A stretch of DNA of 64,000 nt from Pontibacter burrus (GCF_010686685.1 NZ_JAAGWD010000005.1:186001-250000), one strand, 5' to 3'. Positions 34,272-43,619 are shown, counted from the first letter of the stretch. Notes: generated by a model from the sequence alone, not told the origin. Numbers and translations are program-made.

Positions 34272-35165
34272 TCACACCTGCTCCGGCTGGTAGAACCGTG
34301 TGGTTGGATAAGCAAAACGTATGTCATCCGAAGCCAGAAAAGCATCCAGCACATCTTCCCACACACGGTGTTCGCTTTCGCGGCGACGGCCAACGCTGCA
34401 CAAGTAGCGTATCGTGAGGCGTATGCCGGTTTCTACTACTTTTGTATACAATCTGGGCTTCAGGCTGTCGTAAAAAATGAGGTGACGTTGCGAGAGCCGG
34501 CGTAACTGTTCTTCAGCTTCTGTGCTTAACCGTTCACCATGCTTTTCAGCCGCCGAAGTCAGTATCGTTTTGGCTTTCTTCCAGTTGCTTTCAAAAGTTA
34601 TGTTCACACTTACCTCGTGCCACAAAAACGGGAAGCCATAGTTATAGTTTACCTGCGGCGAAATAAACAATTTCCCATTGGGTATATGCACCACCCGCCC
34701 TGTTGCCTGGTCTGCATCTACCCAGCCATGCACTTCATTTATAGTAAACTGGAAAAGGCGCATGTCAATCACGTCACCTATCCTGCCATCTATTTCAATG
34801 CGGTCTCCAACCCGGAAGGGGCGCTTCCAGATAAGGAACAGCCAACCGGCAATATTGAGTACGGGTTCACGCAAAGCCAACACCAGACCGGCTGAAAGCA
34901 GACCCAGAAAAGTTGCGATCGGCTGAAAACCTTTGAACCAGATGTTGGCCAGCAGCAGAAAGCCCAGTATGGTTACAACATAGTTCAGCGTTTTACGCCA
35001 CCAGTATTGTTTACGCAGGTCCATTTGCTGGCGCAGCACTACCTGCAAAACCACCCGCCGCGCCAGCCATAAGAGCAGAACCACCAATACCGACAGCAAT
35101 ACATTTCCCAGTATCGCTGCATTTATTCCTGTAGCATCTTCTATCCAACCTGTAAGCTCGCGCAT
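34272..35165 (-). CDS. MscS-family mechanosensitive channel
   Basis: 297 aa from the start at 35165; a longer reading from 35195 adds ten residues that look untranslated. Three transmembrane helices (residues ~18-40, 58-80, 85-105). The pore-lining TM3 and following FRVGDRIEIDGRIGDVIDMRLFQF are the MscS beta-domain signature, then HIPNGKLF. Releases solutes on hypo-osmotic shock. It is convergent with the GH13 gene, 5 bases apart with no clear terminator between. Confidence 0.9.
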   Translation of the reverse strand: MRELTGWIEDATGINAAILGNVLLSVLVVLLLWLARRVVLQVVLRQQMDLRKQYWWRKTLNYVVTILGFLLLANIWFKGFQPIATFLGLLSAGLVLALREPVLNIAGWLFLIWKRPFRVGDRIEIDGRIGDVIDMRLFQFTINEVHGWVDADQATGRVVHIPNGKLFISPQVNYNYGFPFLWHEVSVNITFESNWKKAKTILTSAAEKHGERLSTEAEEQLRRLSQRHLIFYDSLKPRLYTKVVETGIRLTIRYLCSVGRRRESEHRVWEDVLDAFLASDDIRFAYPTTRFYQPEQV

Positions 35166-35479
35166 CTTAAAATTTTTCCTAAAACATACGTGCACCCTCC
35201 TCCTTTGGATAGCATGATGTATCTATGCTAATACTGTTAAAGCAGAACTGCAAACATAAGCCAGCATGCAACTTTTAAAATTTATAACTTTAACGATACA
35301 TCCATAGCAACATCACCGCTCGTCCTCCAACTGCATCAGAATTTCAACAACTATAAATTATACAAATCATGCTTTAATATAAAAATCCTGAAACATAGTG
35401 GTTTGCCAACATATTACAACTTATACTTGCGGTCTTTAAGCAGAAGCAACCGGGCTTTTCAACTCCAATTTAGCCAAAT

Positions 35480-37672
35480 ATGAGTAGTGTGTTAACACCG
35501 GAATTTTATAGTTCTATCATTCAGCATACAAATGATATGATCTGTATTCTAACTCCGGAGGGATTGTACAAATATGCCAACAATGCGGTAGCCAAACAAA
35601 TGGGCTACACCTATCATGACCTGGTAGATAAAAGCGCACTGCACCACGTCCACCCCGATGACCTGCCTGATATTTTAGGCGTGCTACAGGATATAAACCA
35701 CGCCGAACAGATAAAAGTAAAACCCTTCCGGTTCCTGCACCAGAATGGCAGCTGGCGCTGGCTGAGTTTAACTTTAACTAACATGCTCGCTAATCCGGCT
35801 ATATGCGGATTAGTAACAAACTGTCGCGACATTACAGAAGAGGTGGAAGCAAACACACTGCTCAGTAAAAAAGAAGCATACTATAGCGCACTGTTCTTTA
35901 ACCACCCCGACCTGGTGTTTACCTTAAACGATCAGGGTATTATAGAATCGAGCAACGCCAGGGTGGCCAATATTTTAGGCTACACTACTGGCGAAACCTG
36001 GGGACAGCACTTTGCGAAATATGTTGCTCCCACGCACCTGGAAGAGGCGCTGCAGGCATTCCGGAAAGTAATCGGGAACGGCGCCCATACTTTTGAAACC
36101 AGGATTGTTGACAAGAACAAACAACTGCTGGACCTGAGCGTGACACTTGTACCCGTTTGGCTGAACGGCCGGATTACAGCCGTGCATTGCGTAGCCAAAG
36201 ATATAACGCAGGTTAAGCAGGCAGAGAAGTTGCTGCGCGAACAGGCAGTGCAATTGAACAATATCCTGGGCAGTATTACAGATTCGTTCTTTGCTCTTAA
36301 CAAGCATTGGCAGATTACATACGCCAACCCGACTTTTGCAAAATTTCTGAAGTTGCCCGCAGAAAAACTGCTGAGAAGAAACATCTGGCAGGAAAGCCCG
36401 GACCTGATCAGTACGCATTTTTACCGCAAGTGCATGGAAGTAATGGCTACAGGCCGACCAACTGAGTACGAAGAATATATCGGGGTGCTTGGCACTATAA
36501 CCAACTATAAAATTTACCCTTTTGAGGAGGGTATAGCCGTTTGTTTTACAGATATAACAGCAAAAAGAGCGGCAGAAGAAGAGCTGAGAAAACTATCGCT
36601 TGTTGCCAGCAAAACAACTAACGGCGTCATGATTACCTGTAAGAATGGTTTGATTGAGTGGGCAAATAACTCTTTCCTGTGCCTGACAGGTTATACGCTG
36701 GCGGAGATAGAACAAAAAGACCCGCTGAAGCTGCTTCAGGGGCCGGATACAAGCCAGGAAGCTTTGCAAAACCTGCGCCGCCTGCTTGGCCTGGGAATAC
36801 CTTTCTCGGAGGAACTGCTCACGTATAAAAAGAACGGCGAAAAGGTTTGGATTGCTGCAGACATTACGCCCATTCTGGATGATGAAGGCAAAATAGAAAA
36901 GCTTATCATCCTTTACACCGACATTTCAGAAAGGAAGTTTGCTGAGACAAAGCTGTTGCAGCTGAACGAAAACCTGGTGCAGCAAAACAGTGACCTGAGG
37001 CAGTTTACTTACATTGTATCGCATAACCTGCGTGCCCCGGTGGCCAACATTGTGGGGCTAACCCGACTGCTGGCGAAGCTGGATGCATCATCAGCAGCAT
37101 TTTCCAAAGCAGTCCAGAATCTGGACATATCCGTCCAGCGATTGGATAATGTGATACATGACCTGAGTAAAATCCTGTCGATAAAGACACCGGAAAACAG
37201 CGATGCCACAGAACCAGTAAACCTGCGCACCCTTTGTACCGAAATAACACAAAGCCTGCACGAAACAACTATAGCCATTAAAGCAACTATAGACCTGGAG
37301 ATAGATAAAAACCTGATTATTTACACCAAGAGAGCCTATTTGTATAGTATTTTACACAACCTGATCACCAACTCCATTAAGTACCGCTCTGATGAGCGCT
37401 CGTTGCTCCTGCAGCTCAAGATCAGTAAAGCCCATAACGGCAGCCTGCTTATAAAGGTAACCGACAACGGACTTGGCATGGATATGGATGTGGTAAGACC
37501 GAACATCTTTAAACTATACAACCGCTTTCATGTGCATACAGAAGGACGCGGGCTAGGGCTTTACCTGGTTAAGTCGCAGGTAGAGGCATTGGGCGGGTCT
37601 ATAGAGGTTGAGAGTGAAAAAGGCTTAGGTACCAGGTTTTACATACAGTTCAAAGCACCACGTTACCAATGA
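35480..37672 (+). CDS. Multi-PAS sensor histidine kinase
   Basis: 730 aa, no transmembrane helix, so a cytoplasmic sensor. Four PAS domains in tandem (about 8-125, 130-250, 255-370, 375-490), the last with the PAC-like KKNGEKVWIAADITPI. HisKA-type H-box SHNLRAPVANI with His515, then HATPase_c with N-box HNLITNSIKY, G1 DNGLGMD and G2 GRGLGLYLVKSQVEALGG. Its stop overlaps the start of a receiver gene by 4 bases (ATGA), so the pair is translationally coupled. Signal unknown. Confidence 0.93.
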   Translation: MSSVLTPEFYSSIIQHTNDMICILTPEGLYKYANNAVAKQMGYTYHDLVDKSALHHVHPDDLPDILGVLQDINHAEQIKVKPFRFLHQNGSWRWLSLTLTNMLANPAICGLVTNCRDITEEVEANTLLSKKEAYYSALFFNHPDLVFTLNDQGIIESSNARVANILGYTTGETWGQHFAKYVAPTHLEEALQAFRKVIGNGAHTFETRIVDKNKQLLDLSVTLVPVWLNGRITAVHCVAKDITQVKQAEKLLREQAVQLNNILGSITDSFFALNKHWQITYANPTFAKFLKLPAEKLLRRNIWQESPDLISTHFYRKCMEVMATGRPTEYEEYIGVLGTITNYKIYPFEEGIAVCFTDITAKRAAEEELRKLSLVASKTTNGVMITCKNGLIEWANNSFLCLTGYTLAEIEQKDPLKLLQGPDTSQEALQNLRRLLGLGIPFSEELLTYKKNGEKVWIAADITPILDDEGKIEKLIILYTDISERKFAETKLLQLNENLVQQNSDLRQFTYIVSHNLRAPVANIVGLTRLLAKLDASSAAFSKAVQNLDISVQRLDNVIHDLSKILSIKTPENSDATEPVNLRTLCTEITQSLHETTIAIKATIDLEIDKNLIIYTKRAYLYSILHNLITNSIKYRSDERSLLLQLKISKAHNGSLLIKVTDNGLGMDMDVVRPNIFKLYNRFHVHTEGRGLGLYLVKSQVEALGGSIEVESEKGLGTRFYIQFKAPRYQ

Positions 37673-38055
37673 TCAAAAAAGCTTACTTAGTAGATGATGA
37701 TGATATTAGCATTTTCATAACATCGGTGCTGCTCGAGACAGAAGGGCTTGCCGATGAAGTGGAATGTTATCTGTATGCTGAGGAAGCGCTGCAGAATTTG
37801 CTGACAGGCCCGGAAGAGCATTGGCCACAGGTCATCTTCCTGGATCTGAACATGCCGGTACTTACAGGCTGGAACTTCCTGGATGCCATGACAGCACAAC
37901 AGGATCGCTTTCTGCATAAATGCAAGGTATTTATTCTTACTTCGTCTGTCGATGCCCAGGAAAAGGAACAGGCCAGAAACTATGCACTTGTAAATGGTTT
38001 TCTGCACAAACCTATAGACGAAGCAACCATTGCACAACTAAGAAAGGTTGTTTAA
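37669..38055 (+). CDS. Single-domain response regulator
   Basis: 128 aa, CheY-like receiver only. Acidic pocket VDDDD near residue 8-12, phosphoacceptor Asp59 in IFLDLNMP, switch Thr/Ser in FILTSS and Lys in LHKPI. No output domain. It overlaps the PAS kinase by 4 bases and is its likely phosphorylation partner, acting by protein contact. Confidence 0.93.
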   Translation: MIKKAYLVDDDDISIFITSVLLETEGLADEVECYLYAEEALQNLLTGPEEHWPQVIFLDLNMPVLTGWNFLDAMTAQQDRFLHKCKVFILTSSVDAQEKEQARNYALVNGFLHKPIDEATIAQLRKVV

Positions 38056-38489
38056 CCTGCCTGTGCAAGCGGTGGTAAGATGCTGCCCTTATGGTCCTGC
38101 TCAAAACGTATCTCCGGGATTGCTTCTACATGCTGCACCAACACACGCTTTCTCCCTTTAAGTTGCACTATGGCAACAGTTGCCCGTAAAATCTGTCCGG
38201 CTGCAGTCAGTTTATTGTACACCCCACTGCAGTTTCCCTCAAAGAACAGGAAAAAGTGTTCCTCATCTATCGCCTCTGAGCCCAAAAAAGTTAACTCACA
38301 GCCTGGTATAACTTCTGTACCATCGAGCTCCTGCACAAAATAAGTAATAGGTCGGCTAGTACTGCGGCCGCCATTACGCGCAAACAAAGACAAAGATTGA
38401 TTTGCCAAAAAAGCTTCAGGAGAAAAATCTGGAGGTAGTGTACCTATTAAGGCATCATAATATGCCTGTAGTTCTTTTTCTGGATTCAT
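38052..38489 (-). CDS. Hypothetical protein
   Basis: 145 aa, no signal or membrane segment. Mixed alpha/beta; residues ~40-130 (ITYFVQELDGTEVIPG...ATVAIVQLKGRKRVLVQHVEAIPEI) are beta-rich. No family recognised. Its last 4 bases overlap the end of the receiver gene tail to tail. Confidence 0.65.
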   Translation of the reverse strand: MNPEKELQAYYDALIGTLPPDFSPEAFLANQSLSLFARNGGRSTSRPITYFVQELDGTEVIPGCELTFLGSEAIDEEHFFLFFEGNCSGVYNKLTAAGQILRATVAIVQLKGRKRVLVQHVEAIPEIRFEQDHKGSILPPLAQAG

Positions 38490-38867
38490 TCAGTAGAGGG
38501 TTTTGCAGCACACCTGTGCCACCATACAAACCCAGCTGAGCACCGATATAGTTCATCTATCCAACATTCAATAGCATAAAAAAGCGGAAACATACTATAG
38601 TTTTATAAAATTTATTATAGTTTAGGTGCTTCGATTTGAAGCTACCGCTTATTGTTATTCCTGCGTTTAAATCTGCTTATGCGTGGGTAAGTACTGTAAA
38701 AGGGCCGTATAGCTGATGTAATAATTTTAGGTTTAGTACAACTATAAAAAAGTTAGAGCCACTTATATAAGTGGCTCTAAAATATGCAAACCTTATTGAA
38801 GATATCTGTAAGGCTGCAACACAAAATGATATTGTATTAACCAGCCGTTTATTTCTGAGATGGTTTA
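38490..38867. other. Spacer with perfect palindrome
   Basis: Holds CTATAG words near 38596 and 38623, and the minus-strand terminator at 38753-38780. No gene seen. Confidence 0.4.
38745..38780 (-). terminator. Terminator for the downstream-reading minus gene
   Basis: A perfect 28-bp palindrome (38753-38780), half-site TTAGAGCCACTTAT, is followed on the minus strand by a T6 run. It lies 88 bases past the stop of the 38868-39149 gene. Confidence 0.75.
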
Positions 38868-39149
38868 TTATTTAAGTTCTTTCAGAAGTTTTCTGGACTT
38901 AACCCGTAGCGAAAACCAGCCATAGTTGTTGCGTAAGTGCTCAAACGCATATCCTTCAACCACGCCATGTACACCTGTCTGTTTTAAAGCCTGTGCAAGG
39001 TCTTCGTCCTTCACCTGGAAGTTGTCCTGTACCATGCCGTATTTAATAAAAGAGCAGGTTAAGCCGGCATCTTCATTTTTCAGCAACATGGTCTGGCTTG
39101 TTTCCAGTCCTTTTTTTAATCTTTCTAATTCTTCCACAGTTTTGTTCAT
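38868..39149 (-). CDS. Small hypothetical protein
   Basis: 93 aa. N-terminal half is helical and charged (MNKTVEELERLKKGLETSQTML); the C-terminal ends KSRKLLKELK. Central NFQVKDEDLAQALKQTGVHGVVEGYAFEHLRNN. No family recognised. A dedicated terminator follows, which supports a real gene. Confidence 0.65.
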   Translation of the reverse strand: MNKTVEELERLKKGLETSQTMLLKNEDAGLTCSFIKYGMVQDNFQVKDEDLAQALKQTGVHGVVEGYAFEHLRNNYGWFSLRVKSRKLLKELK

Positions 39150-39365
39150 TTACTTCTCTGCTATTACAAGCTACCACCTTATAAAGTTCATTATTTTTAT
39201 AAAATTAATTATAATTATATCATTAGCTTAACCGTTGTGTTTCAAATTGGTAGACAGCAAAAAGCAAAGGACAAATAGCATGTTACAGGGAGTAAATCTA
39301 TTAGATAGCGCCTTATCAGTACCCGTTCTGCTTTAACATTTGCACTCCGGTTTCGTTATTAGAAC

Positions 39366-39707
39366 ATGCAGAAATCAGGAAATACCGTTACAATACACAA
39401 CGCCACCGACGCAGATCTACGACAGTTGCTTTATAAAAATGATTATGTGATTGTTAAGTTCACAGACAAAGAGTGCAAAGTTTGCCAAGAGCTTGCACCA
39501 TCGTTCGAGGAAATGTCTAAGGAAGCGGAATACAAAGATGTGTTATTCCTGCGAATGGACGCCACTGAAAATCCGGTATCCAGGAAGGAAGTAAAGTTGA
39601 ACGGCACTCCTTTTATAGCTACTTATAAGAAAGCTGTGCTCCTGGACTGTGGCCTTGTCAGCAAGAGAGACGAGATCAGCACCATGCTGGATAACCTGCT
39701 GCAGTAA
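39366..39707 (+). CDS. Thioredoxin-family protein
   Basis: 113 aa thioredoxin fold. The active site is CKVC (Cys37, Cys40) within FTDKECKVCQELAP in place of the usual WCGPC; cis-proline in GTPFIATYK. No signal peptide, so a cytoplasmic disulfide reductase or thiol-peroxidase partner. The unusual CxxC should shift its redox potential, but the direction cannot be read from sequence. Confidence 0.85.
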   Translation: MQKSGNTVTIHNATDADLRQLLYKNDYVIVKFTDKECKVCQELAPSFEEMSKEAEYKDVLFLRMDATENPVSRKEVKLNGTPFIATYKKAVLLDCGLVSKRDEISTMLDNLLQ

Positions 39708-39717
39708 TGCTCATAAA

Positions 39718-40596
39718 CTATAGTTCGTCCTCTATCAGGATACCCATTTTACCCATCTGGTAATCGCGCATGGCCTGCATGGCCTCTATCTGGGTGTTCA
39801 TTACAAAAGGCCCGTACATGGTTACCTCTTCGTTTATTGGTTCGCCGGCCAGTAATAATATGCGTGTGTCCTGCTTTGCGGTTATTGTACAGCCTTCGCC
39901 ACCCGTATTTAATTCAACAGCATGTTTTCCGTCAATCAGCCCGAAACCCTGTAGCGAGATCTGCCCATCCAGCAGGTAAAAAACGGTGTTATAGTTAGCC
40001 GGGACAGGAACCTGGCAGGTAGCACCTGCCTGTAAGGTTAGTCGCAGAATCAGCGTAGGTATCAAGCTGTTTACCGGACCTTTAACACCATCGTATTCTC
40101 CGGTTATTACCTGCACTTCGTAGCCATCGCCTTTAACAACAGGGGTATCGGTAGCATGGAGCGCCTGGTAACGGGGCTGAATCATTTTATGTCTGCGCGG
40201 CAGGTTTACCCATATCTGGATGATTTCCTGCACTCCTCCCCGCTCCTGTATGTCGTGGGGCGGGCGCTCGCTGTGTGTGATGCCCATACCGGCATCCATC
40301 CATTGGGTACCACCCTCATAAACCACACTTTTGTTGCCCCGCGAATCGCGATAATGCACGCCACCTTTGTAGATAAACGTAACCGGCGAAAAACCACGAT
40401 GCGGATGCGGCCCGATACCTTCTCTGCGCGGATCAGCATCCGGAGAGATCGTAGTGACATGGTGGTGCAGCATCAGGAAAGGGTCGATCTGATCTACCTT
40501 CTCCGTCGGGAAGGGCTGGCGCACAGGCGCTCCGTTCAATTCCACTTCTTCGGCATAGAGCAGGCGGGCAACAGTTCTGTTTTTCATGGCTGGCAA
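39718..40596 (-). CDS. Pirin family protein
   Basis: 292 aa bicupin; Met4 is an alternative start. N-terminal cupin has GIGPHPHRGFSPVTFIYKGGVHYRDS, giving the metal-binding His pair and the later His, and MDAGMGITHSE. C-terminal cupin begins near residue 175. Pirins are iron-binding, with quercetinase or redox-sensor roles in different organisms; which applies is unknown. The stop (Glu-Leu-stop) lies in an exact AACTATAGTT (39716-39725). Confidence 0.92.
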   Translation of the reverse strand: MPAMKNRTVARLLYAEEVELNGAPVRQPFPTEKVDQIDPFLMLHHHVTTISPDADPRREGIGPHPHRGFSPVTFIYKGGVHYRDSRGNKSVVYEGGTQWMDAGMGITHSERPPHDIQERGGVQEIIQIWVNLPRRHKMIQPRYQALHATDTPVVKGDGYEVQVITGEYDGVKGPVNSLIPTLILRLTLQAGATCQVPVPANYNTVFYLLDGQISLQGFGLIDGKHAVELNTGGEGCTITAKQDTRILLLAGEPINEEVTMYGPFVMNTQIEAMQAMRDYQMGKMGILIEDEL

Positions 40597-40645
40597 ATTA
40601 TGCTGTATTTAATCTGCAAAACTATACGGTTAAACTATAGTTTGT

Positions 40646-40674
40646 AAAAAAGCCGGCACCTTTGCCGGCTTTTT
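40646..40674. terminator. Bidirectional terminator
   Basis: AAAAAAGCCGGC / GCCGGCTTTTT with a seven-base loop. It sits 4 bases past the stop of the minus-strand disordered gene 40678-41442. Confidence 0.9.
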
Positions 40675-40677
40675 AGT

Positions 40678-41442
40678 TTACTGCGTTATTTCATAATCCC
40701 GTCGGTCGTTGGGGTCATAGTTGCGGTAACCGCCGCGATCGTTCTGGTTGGTGTTATAGTTTTTGTCCTGGTTATATGGATTGTATTCCCGGCTGCCATA
40801 GCTGCCCTGGTTTCCGGTCGACTCGCTATAGTTATCGGGGCTGTACCTGCCAACACTTCTTGCCATACCCGATTCCCTGCCTCTGTCGCTGTGCCGGTCA
40901 TAACTGTTTCTTCTGCTATAGTTTGATTCTGCATTACCAGAGCCACGTTGTGAACTGCCATAGCCGCCTCCGTAACCAGACATGGAGGTATAGTCGTCTA
41001 CATTTCCGCGATCTCCGCTCATGGCACCATATTCAGACGAGCCTCCAAAATCGCCGTGCGCACTATAGTTTGATCCTCCGAACCTGGAGCCACTGTATCC
41101 CCTATCCTGGTTTCCGTAATTGCTTAAGTTCCTGAGCCGGTCCCGGTCGCGCTGCATGCGGCGTGCAATATCGTCGCTGGTCTGCTGGTAACTATCGCTA
41201 TTGAAACTTGGCACCCCATACCCTTGCCGGATGTTGCTCATGTCGGTGGTGCTGTTCTGCATGTTTTTATAGTAGTCGCGCTCCATGGTGTAGTCATGGT
41301 TGCGGTACTCATCGTTGCGGTCGCGGTCTGTCCGGAAACGGTTCTCATAGTCACGTCCGAAATCGCCGTCGCGGCTGGATCGGTCCCAGTCTCTGTGCCT
41401 TCCGGTTCCGTAGTAGAAATCATCTCTGTCTGTTCGTTTCAT
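40678..41442 (-). CDS. Disordered Tyr/Arg/Gly/Asp/Ser/Asn-rich protein 1
   Basis: 254 aa with almost no hydrophobic residues and no domain. Composition is dominated by Arg, Asp, Tyr, Gly, Ser and Asn, with RDRDR, SGYGGGYGSS and DRGGYRNYD runs. A short conventional segment (residues ~60-110, SNIRQGYGVPSF...IARRMQRDRDRLRNLSNYG) may be helical. The mix of Arg and Tyr in a low-complexity, prion-like context is typical of proteins that phase-separate. A paralogue follows in the same orientation. Function unknown: desiccation protection, RNA binding or surface coat are all possible. Confidence 0.8.
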   Translation of the reverse strand: MKRTDRDDFYYGTGRHRDWDRSSRDGDFGRDYENRFRTDRDRNDEYRNHDYTMERDYYKNMQNSTTDMSNIRQGYGVPSFNSDSYQQTSDDIARRMQRDRDRLRNLSNYGNQDRGYSGSRFGGSNYSAHGDFGGSSEYGAMSGDRGNVDDYTSMSGYGGGYGSSQRGSGNAESNYSRRNSYDRHSDRGRESGMARSVGRYSPDNYSESTGNQGSYGSREYNPYNQDKNYNTNQNDRGGYRNYDPNDRRDYEITQ

Positions 41443-41473
41443 AGTTTTATAGCTTTAAAGTACATACCTGTTT

Positions 41474-41520
41474 TTCAAAAATGCCCCGGCGCTGCACTAT
41501 AGTTGTGCAGCCGGGGCATT
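41474..41520 (-). terminator. Terminator with iterated palindrome in its loop
   Basis: AATGCCCCGGC with GCTGCAC pairs to GTGCAG CCGGGGCATT, followed on the minus strand by T5. The loop is CTATAGTT, that is, the dispersed palindrome core. It ends the 41529-42212 gene. Confidence 0.85.
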
Positions 41521-41528
41521 CTGCTTTA

Positions 41529-42212
41529 TTAATCATTATAGCTGTTGCGGTAGCGTCGGTAATCATCGCGGTTGCCATAGGCACTGCGTTCGCGGTCACG
41601 GTCACGCTCGTTATAGTTTGTGGAGCCATAGCCAGGCGGGTTGCCACGGTAAGAGCGATCGTAACCGGTGTTGCGGTCGTATTGGTTGCGACTGCTATAG
41701 TTGCGATACCCCATGTCATCATCCCTATCATAGCCCCGACCGCCGGTGTTATAGTGGTGTTGTCTGCCGTAATCCTCTTCCCGGCTACCGGTATAGCTGC
41801 CATAGTTGCGGCTGTTATAGTCTATATAATCTTCTGATCCACCTCTGCGGTAGCGGCTGTCGTCGCGGTAGCGGTCGTAGTCTTGGTTACGCCGGCTGCC
41901 ATAATCGGAGTGGCCGTAAGCTGAGCCGCCTCCGTAGGTGCTGCCACCTTCGCCATAACGGGTTCCACCGCTCATGTCTCCTCTGGCATGTGCCCCAAAC
42001 ATACGGCCACGGTCATATCCCCGGAAGTCATCATGAGCATCGCGGTAGTAGTCGTTGCCGCGCATGCTGCGTCCCGCTCCCATCTCGCGTCCTCCATCCC
42101 GGCCTGCTGATCTGTTCTGGTCATAATCGCGGGTGTAACCGCCATCCGAACTGGTTCCGTAAAATCCGCCATACGACATATCCCGCTCACTTCTTCTATA
42201 GTTTCTAGCCAT
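41529..42212 (-). CDS. Disordered Tyr/Arg/Gly/Asp-rich protein 2
   Basis: 227 aa, same composition as the preceding-numbered neighbour: DRYRDDSRYRRGG, GGSAYGHSDYGSRR, GYDRDDDMGYRNYSSRNQYDR. N-terminal MARNYRRSERDMSYGGFYG. No hydrophobic core. It lies upstream of its paralogue, with its own terminator between them, so the two are separately transcribed or partly read through. Both carry TATAG words in their coding sequence (as Tyr-Ser/Tyr-Arg codons on the reverse strand). Confidence 0.8.
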   Translation of the reverse strand: MARNYRRSERDMSYGGFYGTSSDGGYTRDYDQNRSAGRDGGREMGAGRSMRGNDYYRDAHDDFRGYDRGRMFGAHARGDMSGGTRYGEGGSTYGGGSAYGHSDYGSRRNQDYDRYRDDSRYRRGGSEDYIDYNSRNYGSYTGSREEDYGRQHHYNTGGRGYDRDDDMGYRNYSSRNQYDRNTGYDRSYRGNPPGYGSTNYNERDRDRERSAYGNRDDYRRYRNSYND

Positions 42213-42611
42213 TGTTCTAAGGTTTTTATAAAGTACCCCTTTATAAACGGATGCGCCCTGCAGCGGTTATACTTCTTGGTTAAACCTGAGCTAGCTTCAC
42301 AGAAGCTGCCCCTTAAGAATTGGCAACCGAACGGCTGGGGTAGCAGATGCATAGCCTGGATGCGTATATGTGCTTCAATAATGAACAACAGGAATATGCC
42401 GCCTTTAACGCGTAACGTCTGCAGACTATATAGCAGGAACAAATCCAGGCCTGAAAGCCGTTATAAAATGATGGCTGCATATGTTGTAACTTTGTAAACA
42501 ATAGCCCCGCAACAGGGTTAATTAAAACAAAAATGTTTATGGAAGCTGGGCAGATGGCCTTACATTTACAGTAAAAGCAAAAAGCTTACATCCGAATAAA
42601 TTTATTACCTA
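42213..42611. other. Divergent promoter spacer
   Basis: About 400 bases between the disordered protein gene (-) and the ferredoxin reductase (+). TAACTTTG at 42487-42494 fits the -7 consensus for the plus-strand operon. No gene is seen. Confidence 0.4.
42487..42494 (+). promoter_or_regulatory. Candidate -7 element of ferredoxin reductase operon
   Basis: TAACTTTG matches TAnnTTTG, about 118 bases upstream of the start codon. No matching -33 element at the normal spacing. Confidence 0.4.
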
Positions 42612-43616
42612 ATGATAACGACTGATATATGCATAGTTGGCGCAGGTCCGGTGGGTCTGTTTGCGGTATTTGAAGCAGGTTTGCTGAAAATGCGCTGCCA
42701 CGTGATTGATGCACTGCCTATAGTTGGAGGACAGCTGGCAGAAATTTACCCTAAAAAACCGATCTACGACATACCTGGTTTCCCGAGTATACTTGCCGGC
42801 GACCTAGTAGACAACCTGATGAAACAGATCGAGCCGTTTCACCCTACCTTTACGCTTGGCGAGCGTGTAGAGCACTTGCATAAGCAAGAGGATGGCTCAT
42901 TTGTAGTAGAGACCTCGGAGGGTACTGAAGTAGCCTGCAAAGTGGTGGTAATTGCCGGCGGACTTGGTTCTTTTGAGCCTCGTAAACCTGCCATCGATAA
43001 CCTGGAAACTTTTGAAGGCAAAGGCGTGAACTATATGGTTCGCGACCCTGAAACCTTCCGTAACAAACGTGTGGTAATTGCCGGTGGCGGAGACTCTGCT
43101 CTGGACTGGACCATTTTCCTGGCTGGTGTTGCAGAAGACTTAACACTGGTACACCGTGGCACCACATTCCGCGGCGCTCCTGAATCGGCACAAAAAGTGG
43201 TAAGCATGGCTGAAGAAGGCCACATTAAGCTGTTGCTAAAATCGAACGTAACCAACGTGCACGGCAACGGCAAACTGAATGCGGTAACCGTACTGGTTGA
43301 TAACGATACGCCACACGAGATAGAAACTGATTACTTTATTCCGCTGTTCGGGCTGGTGCCTAAGCTGGGCCCTATCGAAAACTGGGGACTTGAACTGGAT
43401 AAGAGTGCCATCGCGGTAAATACGTTTGATTACTCTACCAACGTGCCAGGCGTGTATGCTATCGGCGATATTAACACCTATCCGGGCAAGCTGAAGCTTA
43501 TTCTTTGTGGTTTCCATGAGGCGGCACTGATGGCACAGAGCGCATACAACATCATTTACCCGGATAAGAAGTTCGTTTTGAAATATACCACCGTTAACGG
43601 CATACAGGAACTATAA
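42612..43616 (+). CDS. Ferredoxin-NADP+ reductase (thioredoxin-reductase-like type)
   Basis: 334 aa. FAD motif IVGAGPVGLFAVFEAG, the conserved DALPIVGGQLAEIYPKKPIYDIPGFP, NADPH motif VVIAGGGDSALDW and the terminal GVYAIGDINTYPGKLKLILCGFHEAALMA. It lacks the CxxC of thioredoxin reductase, which marks the homodimeric FNR type found in Bacillus and green sulfur bacteria. It passes electrons between NADPH and the ferredoxin encoded 3 bases downstream. Confidence 0.93.
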   Translation: MITTDICIVGAGPVGLFAVFEAGLLKMRCHVIDALPIVGGQLAEIYPKKPIYDIPGFPSILAGDLVDNLMKQIEPFHPTFTLGERVEHLHKQEDGSFVVETSEGTEVACKVVVIAGGLGSFEPRKPAIDNLETFEGKGVNYMVRDPETFRNKRVVIAGGGDSALDWTIFLAGVAEDLTLVHRGTTFRGAPESAQKVVSMAEEGHIKLLLKSNVTNVHGNGKLNAVTVLVDNDTPHEIETDYFIPLFGLVPKLGPIENWGLELDKSAIAVNTFDYSTNVPGVYAIGDINTYPGKLKLILCGFHEAALMAQSAYNIIYPDKKFVLKYTTVNGIQEL

Positions 43617-43619
43617 CTC

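Noticed and set aside
35166..35195. Ten-residue N-terminal extension of the MscS gene
   Set aside because: MHVCFRKNFK looks untranslated, and the next Met follows an A/G-rich stretch and begins the normal protein.
38868..38900. CRISPR or tRNA features anywhere in the window
   Set aside because: No evenly spaced direct repeats and no cloverleaf with TTCGAATC-type arm was seen on reading; a tRNA scan was not possible.
41494..41505. Iterated palindrome as a transcription-factor regulon site
   Set aside because: It is as common inside coding sequence of unrelated genes as in spacers, which does not fit a regulon.
40776..42208. Several plus-strand frames opposite the disordered protein genes
   Set aside because: Low-complexity codons of the minus-strand genes keep all frames open; the minus reading is favoured by the terminators and by the shared composition of the two products.
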